Below, piece after piece: positions 6,923 through 10,504 of a stretch of 10,504 nt of DNA. Position 1 is the stretch's first letter. Each line of letters begins with the position of its first letter. Under the pieces are notes generated by a model, which was given only the letters and a program-made list of their open reading frames with translations, did no database searches and was not told where the DNA came from. The position numbers and the translations under genes were made by a program. This stretch comes from JBHGBB01 sp041946755 (GTDB lineage Bacteria; UBP4; UBA4092; JAOAEQ01), in the NCBI GenBank assembly GCA_041946755.1, contig JBHGBB010000139.1, positions 1-10,504 on the forward strand. The letters run 5' to 3'.

Positions 6923-7672
6923 TTATACCGCTATCTGCTGCATTACTTCATCCGGAATATCGAAGTTCGCATACACGTTCTGGACATCGTCATGGTCTTC
7001 CAGCGATTCCATCAATTTCAGCATCTGCTCCGCATCTTTCCCTACCAACCGGACGGTATTCTGGGGGATCATGGTTAATTTCGCTGAGGTAAACGGGATT
7101 TTCGCGGTTTGCAACGCGGATTTTACTTTTTCTAAATCCTGCATCGAGGTGGTAACTTCAAAAATATTGCCATCCCCTTTAACATCTTCTGCGCCGGCAT
7201 CAAGTGCCGCGGCTAATATATCATCTTCAGTCACACCGGGCGCTTCGATAATAATCAATCCTTTTTTATGGAATAGCCAGTTGACACAGCCGACTGCACC
7301 TAAACTGGAATTATGCCGGGTGAAGATACTCCGAATCTCGGAAGCCGCTCGATTCTTATTATCGGTTAAACATTCTACCAGAACGGCTACTCCGCCGGGA
7401 CCATACCCTTCATAGGTAATCTCTTCGTAGTTGACCCCTTCCAATTCGCCAGTGCCCTTTTTTATAGCGCGGGTGATATTATCTTGCGGCATATTCGCGC
7501 CACGCGCCGCATCGACTGCACTCCGTAACCGCGGGTTACCGTTTGGGTCACCGCCACCCATCCGGGCAGCGATAGTTATTTCTTTAATCAGTTTGGTGAA
7601 TATCCGGCCGCGTTTCGCGTCGAGCGCACCTTTTTTATGGCGAATTGTCGCCCATTTCGAATGTCCTGACAT
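6923..7672 (-). CDS. yebC: YebC/PmpR/TACO1 family protein
   Basis: The 249 residues match the family from the invariant N-terminus MSGHSKWATIRHKKG to the C-terminal LEDHDDVQNVYANFD. Other signatures are FTKLIKEI, the GxNMPxDNI(T/E)RAIKKG segment, YEGYGPGGVA and DNKNRAASEIR. Members were first described as transcription regulators (PmpR) and have since been linked to translation: human TACO1 and bacterial YebC paralogues help ribosomes through difficult stretches such as polyproline. Which role holds here cannot be decided from sequence. It is the first gene behind the 7777-7805 promoter and has a strong Shine-Dalgarno. Its place ahead of ruvC is a very common linkage, though its link to recombination remains unclear. 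Confidence 0.97.
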   Translation of the reverse strand: MSGHSKWATIRHKKGALDAKRGRIFTKLIKEITIAARMGGGDPNGNPRLRSAVDAARGANMPQDNITRAIKKGTGELEGVNYEEITYEGYGPGGVAVLVECLTDNKNRAASEIRSIFTRHNSSLGAVGCVNWLFHKKGLIIIEAPGVTEDDILAAALDAGAEDVKGDGNIFEVTTSMQDLEKVKSALQTAKIPFTSAKLTMIPQNTVRLVGKDAEQMLKLMESLEDHDDVQNVYANFDIPDEVMQQIAV

Positions 7673-7680
7673 ATCTATTC

Positions 7681-7687
7681 CCTCCTC
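7681..7687 (-). promoter_or_regulatory. Strong Shine-Dalgarno of yebC
   Basis: The minus strand reads GAGGAGG eight bases before the ATG at 7672, a near-ideal ribosome-binding site that fixes the yebC start. Confidence 0.85.
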
Positions 7688-7765
7688 AATAAGTTATCTT
7701 GGTTGGCTAATTTATTTAAGCTTAATATTATAATCTAAAATTGGATAGTTCGGGTAGTATATTTT

Positions 7766-7779
7766 GATTATATATAATC
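7766..7779. promoter_or_regulatory. 14-bp AT-rich palindrome at the predicted transcription start
   Basis: GATTATATATAATC is a perfect palindrome. It overlaps three bases of the -10 box and spans the expected start point near 7770. The position would suit an operator, but such AT-rich palindromes also arise by chance, so this is only a candidate site. Confidence 0.3.
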
Positions 7780-7805
7780 TTATCCGGTCAGCTACTTTTA
7801 GTCAA
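7777..7805 (-). promoter_or_regulatory. Sigma-70-type promoter for yebC-ruvCAB
   Basis: On the minus strand TTGACT (7800-7805, 5/6 to consensus) is followed after exactly 17 bases by TAAGAT (7777-7782, 4/6), then by an AT-rich stretch. Transcription would begin near 7770, leaving a leader of about 98 bases before yebC. It lies in the 172-base gap between glcF and yebC. The rest of that gap is AT-rich with no structure that I can name. Confidence 0.65.
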
Positions 7806-7844
7806 GTTAAAAATCTGGTTTAATACCAATTAGGTTATTTGTTA

Positions 7845-8990
7845 TCAATATTCTATTAAAGACCGTAGGATAAATTGCTTATCTTTCTGCTTATCAAATA
7901 TCAGATTACACCACGGGCAATTGGTTAACAGACAATCGAGTTTAGCCCGGTTTAATCGGTTAACCTGCCGGGATGCAATTTGAGTTGCTATTTCAGGATA
8001 GAGAAACCCATTAATTCCAGCCTGCCCACAACATGAGATACTATTCTTGGTTTCGATATAGTTTGGTATCGGCTTCTTAAATATCGTATTCAAGTTCGAG
8101 GGTAACCCTAACGCGCGATGGAGATGACATGCCGGCTGATACCCTACCCGTTCACCTTTATGCTTACCAGCATCCGGATTTATTCCGGACTTCGCTACCA
8201 GTTCTGCGATATGGATAACTTGAAACGGCAGGTTCCCGGCGATTGAACTCCATTTATCCCGAATCATCACCGCACAATGCGGACATCCGGTAACAATCGT
8301 TTTAACCTTCGCCTGGGTAAATACCCGGATATTGTTTGCGATTTTATCTTTAGCGGCATCGATCGCACCGAGCGATATTGCCGGCATCCCGCAACATTCC
8401 TGGCCTTTCGGAATAACCACGGCATAGTTCTGATTAACCAACCAGTTAACAATATTCTTAGCGGTATCTTGATACCCGATATCCATCAAACAACCGATAA
8501 AGAATCCGACTCGATGTTTCGCGGTTTTCTTCCCGACTATTTCGGGAATAGATTTTAGGAATGATTCCCGGTTTTGTTTCTTAACCAATTGTTTATTTAC
8601 ATACGTTTTCCAATCTTCAGTAACCGCCGTATACGGTATTTTCCTTACTGCTCCGCCTTTGGCGAGATCTCGCCTTTGAGCGGATAACTTCTCACTTCTT
8701 ACTTCTAGTATCCGGCATTTCGCCCAATCGATAACTTCGAATATCGCGATATTACTCGGACACACTTCAGCACATGCCCGGCATGAACTACATCGATATA
8801 AATGCTCTAGATATTTCTGAGTTATCGGAAGGTTACCGGTATTTGCGTTCTTTATTAATTCTAACAATCCCCGGGCAGAATCGCATTCGTCATTAGTTAT
8901 CCAATATGTCGGACATACCGACAAACATTTACCGCACTGATTACACTTACTAATTTCTGATTCGATTTTTTCGGGTATTTTATATTTCAT
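7845..8990 (-). CDS. glcF: Iron-sulfur subunit of a 2-hydroxyacid oxidase (GlcF-like)
   Basis: The 381 residues form the electron-transfer partner of the upstream flavoprotein. Two N-terminal 4Fe-4S motifs are complete: Cys16, 19, 22, 26-Pro and Cys67, 70, 73, 77-Pro. Two cysteine-rich CCG domains (PF02754 type) follow, the first with FFIGCLMD...QECCGMP and the second with QPACHLHRALG...SISCCGQAG. This architecture is shared by GlcF, the LldE/LutA-type and GlpC-type subunits and HdrD; the adjacent glcD favours GlcF or a D-lactate dehydrogenase partner. Electrons would pass from FAD through the clusters to a quinone or another acceptor. Residues about 95-112 are encoded by a palindrome plus heptamers, an odd low-complexity, highly charged stretch. 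No Shine-Dalgarno is seen. The glcD stop lies 76 bases upstream. Confidence 0.9.
   Translation of the reverse strand: MKYKIPEKIESEISKCNQCGKCLSVCPTYWITNDECDSARGLLELIKNANTGNLPITQKYLEHLYRCSSCRACAEVCPSNIAIFEVIDWAKCRILEVRSEKLSAQRRDLAKGGAVRKIPYTAVTEDWKTYVNKQLVKKQNRESFLKSIPEIVGKKTAKHRVGFFIGCLMDIGYQDTAKNIVNWLVNQNYAVVIPKGQECCGMPAISLGAIDAAKDKIANNIRVFTQAKVKTIVTGCPHCAVMIRDKWSSIAGNLPFQVIHIAELVAKSGINPDAGKHKGERVGYQPACHLHRALGLPSNLNTIFKKPIPNYIETKNSISCCGQAGINGFLYPEIATQIASRQVNRLNRAKLDCLLTNCPWCNLIFDKQKDKQFILRSLIEY
8654..8707. repeat. Repeat cluster embedded in glcF coding sequence
   Basis: Within the glcF frame lies a perfect 14-bp palindrome GGCGAGATCTCGCC (8661-8674), overlapped and bracketed by an 8-bp direct repeat CGCCTTTG (8654-8661 and 8671-8678). 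A few bases further come three heptamers of consensus ACTTCTN (8687-8707). The cluster encodes a charged linker (roughly EVRSEKLSAQRRDLAKGG) after the second 4Fe-4S motif. It resembles the intergenic repeats of this window rather than conserved coding sequence. Confidence 0.55.
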
Positions 8991-9015
8991 AAACGATAAA
9001 TGCCAAATATATAAT
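8988..9015 (-). repeat. Weak 7-base periodicity ending in the glcF start codon
   Basis: The plus strand can be read as four 7-base units with a central AAA or TAA (CATAAAC, GATAAAT and two more); the first contains the glcF start codon. The match is loose and might be chance in AT-rich DNA. I list it because three clearer tracts stand in the same place before other genes. Confidence 0.3.
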
Positions 9016-9020
9016 GGGTG

Positions 9021-9058
9021 TTCTCTGCGCTCTTTGCGACTCCTCTGCGATCTCTGCG
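9021..9058. repeat. Four tandem units of about 9 bp (TCTCTGCG type) between glcD and glcF
   Basis: The plus strand holds four units ending in CTGCG or TTGCG: TTCTCTGCG, CTCTTTGCG, an 11-base ACTCCTCTGCG and ATCTCTGCG. They fill most of the 76-base glcD-glcF gap and end 8 bases from the glcD stop. No stem with a T-run is formed. Confidence 0.65.
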
Positions 9059-9066
9059 GTATGCTT

Positions 9067-10452
9067 TTATCTAAACACTTTCCCGGGATTTAAGATATTT
9101 TTCGGATCGAATATTTTCTTAATCTGTTTCATCAACAGCAATTCAGCCACTGGAATTTCCCAACTCAAATATTTCGATTTGGTATTCCCGATCCCATGCT
9201 CACCGGATAAGGTACCGCCTAAGTTTAAAACTACTTTAAAGATATCTTCTACTGCCTTATGCCCACGCGCGATCTCTTGTTTATCTTCCGGATTCACCAT
9301 CACATTCACATGGATATTTCCATCTCCAGCATGGCCATAGTTCACGATCGGTACCCGATACTGTTTACTGATTTTATCTAATGCGATAAATAATGCCGCA
9401 AGTTCACTCCGGGGAACACAGATATCTTCATTAATCTTCTTCCCGGCAACCCGGGTTATTGCGGGTGATACTGCCCGCCGTAAGTCCCATAACCGTTCTC
9501 GTTCAGCATTGTTTTTCGCTACCCGAACGGTTATAGCGTTATGCTTTTTACAGATAGTTACAATCTGTTTAATATCTTTTTCGATTTGTTCCGGGATTCC
9601 ATCCTGTTCAATAAACAGGATAGCACCGGCTTGTTGCGGTAATCCGGAAGGTTTATACGCTTCAATACATTCGATAGTTTTCTGGTCCATTAATTCGAGA
9701 GTTGATGGAATCAGCGAATGTTCAACTAAATCGGAAACGGTTTCCGCGGCATGCGTTATTTTCGGGAATACCGCATACATAGCTTTCCGGGCAGGTACTT
9801 TGGCGATAAGCCGTAAAACCGCTTTAGTTATAATCGCTAAAGTACCTTCTGACCCGACTAATAGCCGGGTTAAATCATACCCGGTGACACTTTTTACGGT
9901 TTTCGCTCCGGTATTGATTATCTGACCATTCGGTAGAACCGCTTCCAGTTGGAGAACATAATCCCGGGTTACCCCATACCGACATGCTCTTAATCCGCCG
10001 GCATTTTCGGCGATATTGCCCCCGATAGTCGAGAAATCGACACTAGCCGGGTCTGGCGGGTAGAATAACCCTACCGATTCGACTGATTTCTGTAATTCTG
10101 AGACTAACACCCCCGGTTCTACGGTTACGGTATGGTTCGCTTTATCGATGTCAATAATGCGGTTTAATCGCGTTAAAACGAGCGATATCCCACCTCTTAA
10201 TGGGATACAGCCTCCGGTTAACCCGCTGCCAGCACCGCGAGGATATACCGGAATCCGGTATTTATTAGCTAATTTCATTATCCTACTGATTTCATTAGTG
10301 TTAGCTGGTTTAACCACATATTCCGGTTTAAACCTTTGGCCGGTAGCATCGTAGGCATAGCATAACCGGTCTTCTAAATCGGAACTAGCATACTTCTTTC
10401 CGACAATATCCTGCAATAACCCCAATATTTTTGACTTTTTATTCATTGCCAA
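9067..10452 (-). CDS. glcD: FAD-linked 2-hydroxyacid oxidase subunit (GlcD-like; glycolate or D-lactate)
   Basis: A two-domain flavoprotein of the PCMH/vanillyl-alcohol-oxidase fold. The FAD-binding domain shows PRGAGSGLTGG (71-81), PPDPAS (132-137), GGNIAENAGG (144-153) and VGSEGTL (199-205). The C-terminal FAD-oxidase domain has NYGHAGDGNIHVN (371-383) and GEHGIG (417-422), and ends with DPKNILNPGK. These are the conserved flavin and active-site segments of GlcD and Dld-type dehydrogenases, which oxidise glycolate or D-lactate to the keto acid. With glcF 76 bases downstream and no glcE visible, the substrate stays open. The listed start is TTG at 10452; an ATG two codons on, at 10446, is the alternative. 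A weak AAGAG sits about 10 bases before the TTG, so I cannot settle the start. Confidence 0.93.
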   Translation of the reverse strand: MAMNKKSKILGLLQDIVGKKYASSDLEDRLCYAYDATGQRFKPEYVVKPANTNEISRIMKLANKYRIPVYPRGAGSGLTGGCIPLRGGISLVLTRLNRIIDIDKANHTVTVEPGVLVSELQKSVESVGLFYPPDPASVDFSTIGGNIAENAGGLRACRYGVTRDYVLQLEAVLPNGQIINTGAKTVKSVTGYDLTRLLVGSEGTLAIITKAVLRLIAKVPARKAMYAVFPKITHAAETVSDLVEHSLIPSTLELMDQKTIECIEAYKPSGLPQQAGAILFIEQDGIPEQIEKDIKQIVTICKKHNAITVRVAKNNAERERLWDLRRAVSPAITRVAGKKINEDICVPRSELAALFIALDKISKQYRVPIVNYGHAGDGNIHVNVMVNPEDKQEIARGHKAVEDIFKVVLNLGGTLSGEHGIGNTKSKYLSWEIPVAELLLMKQIKKIFDPKNILNPGKVFR

Positions 10453-10475
10453 TGTGTATTTCTCTTGGGAGTTGC

Positions 10476-10501
10476 ACCGAACGAGATCGATCTCGTTCGG
10501 T
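10476..10501. repeat. Perfect 26-bp palindrome upstream of glcD
   Basis: The 13-base arm ACCGAACGAGATC at 10476-10488 is followed without a spacer by its exact reverse complement at 10489-10501. The centre is GATCGATC, which fits the GATnnATC core of the palindromes at 1598-1615 and 1627-1646. It lies 23 bases before the proposed TTG start of glcD. It could be an operator, a hairpin ending the gene beyond the edge, or a dispersed repeat; only three bases remain to its right in the window, so this cannot be resolved. Confidence 0.8.
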
Positions 10502-10504
10502 CTT

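Noticed and set aside
7727..7732. TATAAT on the minus strand nearer to yebC
   Set aside because: A perfect -10 box, but no acceptable -35 box lies 16-18 bases upstream; the region is AT-rich and a chance match is likely.
7806..7830. Possible intrinsic terminator after glcF
   Set aside because: TGGT and ACCA can pair over a 5-base loop, and a T-run follows on the minus strand after a short gap, but a 4-bp stem is too weak to call.
1..10504. CRISPR arrays, tRNA or rRNA genes, insertion sequences
   Set aside because: No regularly spaced long repeats, cloverleaf candidates, transposase-like frames or terminal inverted repeats with target duplications were found.

Overview
The window looks like chromosomal core-genome DNA from an uncultured bacterium of moderate GC content. 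Nine complete genes and one partial gene all lie on the minus strand, so transcription runs from high to low coordinates. I saw no mobile element, CRISPR array, tRNA or rRNA. RuvABC, UvrB and YebC/TACO1 proteins mark it as bacterial. The intergenic DNA is rich in short palindromes and in tracts of 7-, 8- and 9-base repeats. That style suggests a poorly sampled candidate phylum, but the sequence alone does not allow a firm placement.

Layout in the direction of transcription: (1) 10504-7845 holds glcD-like and glcF-like genes, a flavoprotein and an iron-sulfur subunit that together form a 2-hydroxyacid (glycolate or D-lactate) oxidase. A perfect 26-bp palindrome lies just upstream of glcD. (2) 7805-4276 is a probable operon with a sigma-70-type promoter at 7777-7805: yebC/TACO1, ruvC, ruvA, ruvB, then a small DUF2905 membrane protein. 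RuvA and RuvB migrate Holliday junctions and RuvC resolves them. (3) A second promoter of very similar layout at 4193-4221 precedes a small double-CxxC zinc-ribbon protein and uvrB, the damage-verification subunit of nucleotide excision repair. (4) After two adjacent palindromes, a GT-C membrane glycosyltransferase runs off the left edge after 516 codons.

The centre is thus a DNA recombination and repair block (ruvC-ruvA-ruvB, uvrB), flanked by a redox enzyme and an envelope glycosyltransferase. No gene is clearly a new system. The unusual material is between the genes, and in one case inside one. Tracts with 7-base periodicity abut or nearly abut the start codons of the glycosyltransferase, ruvB, ruvA and (weakly) glcF. 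Three intergenic palindromes share a GATnnATC centre but have unrelated, fully complementary arms. An imperfect 22-bp inverted repeat separates ruvA from ruvB. A 14-bp palindrome plus three heptamers sit in frame inside the glcF reading frame. Only the two genes directly behind the proposed promoters have a strong Shine-Dalgarno sequence.
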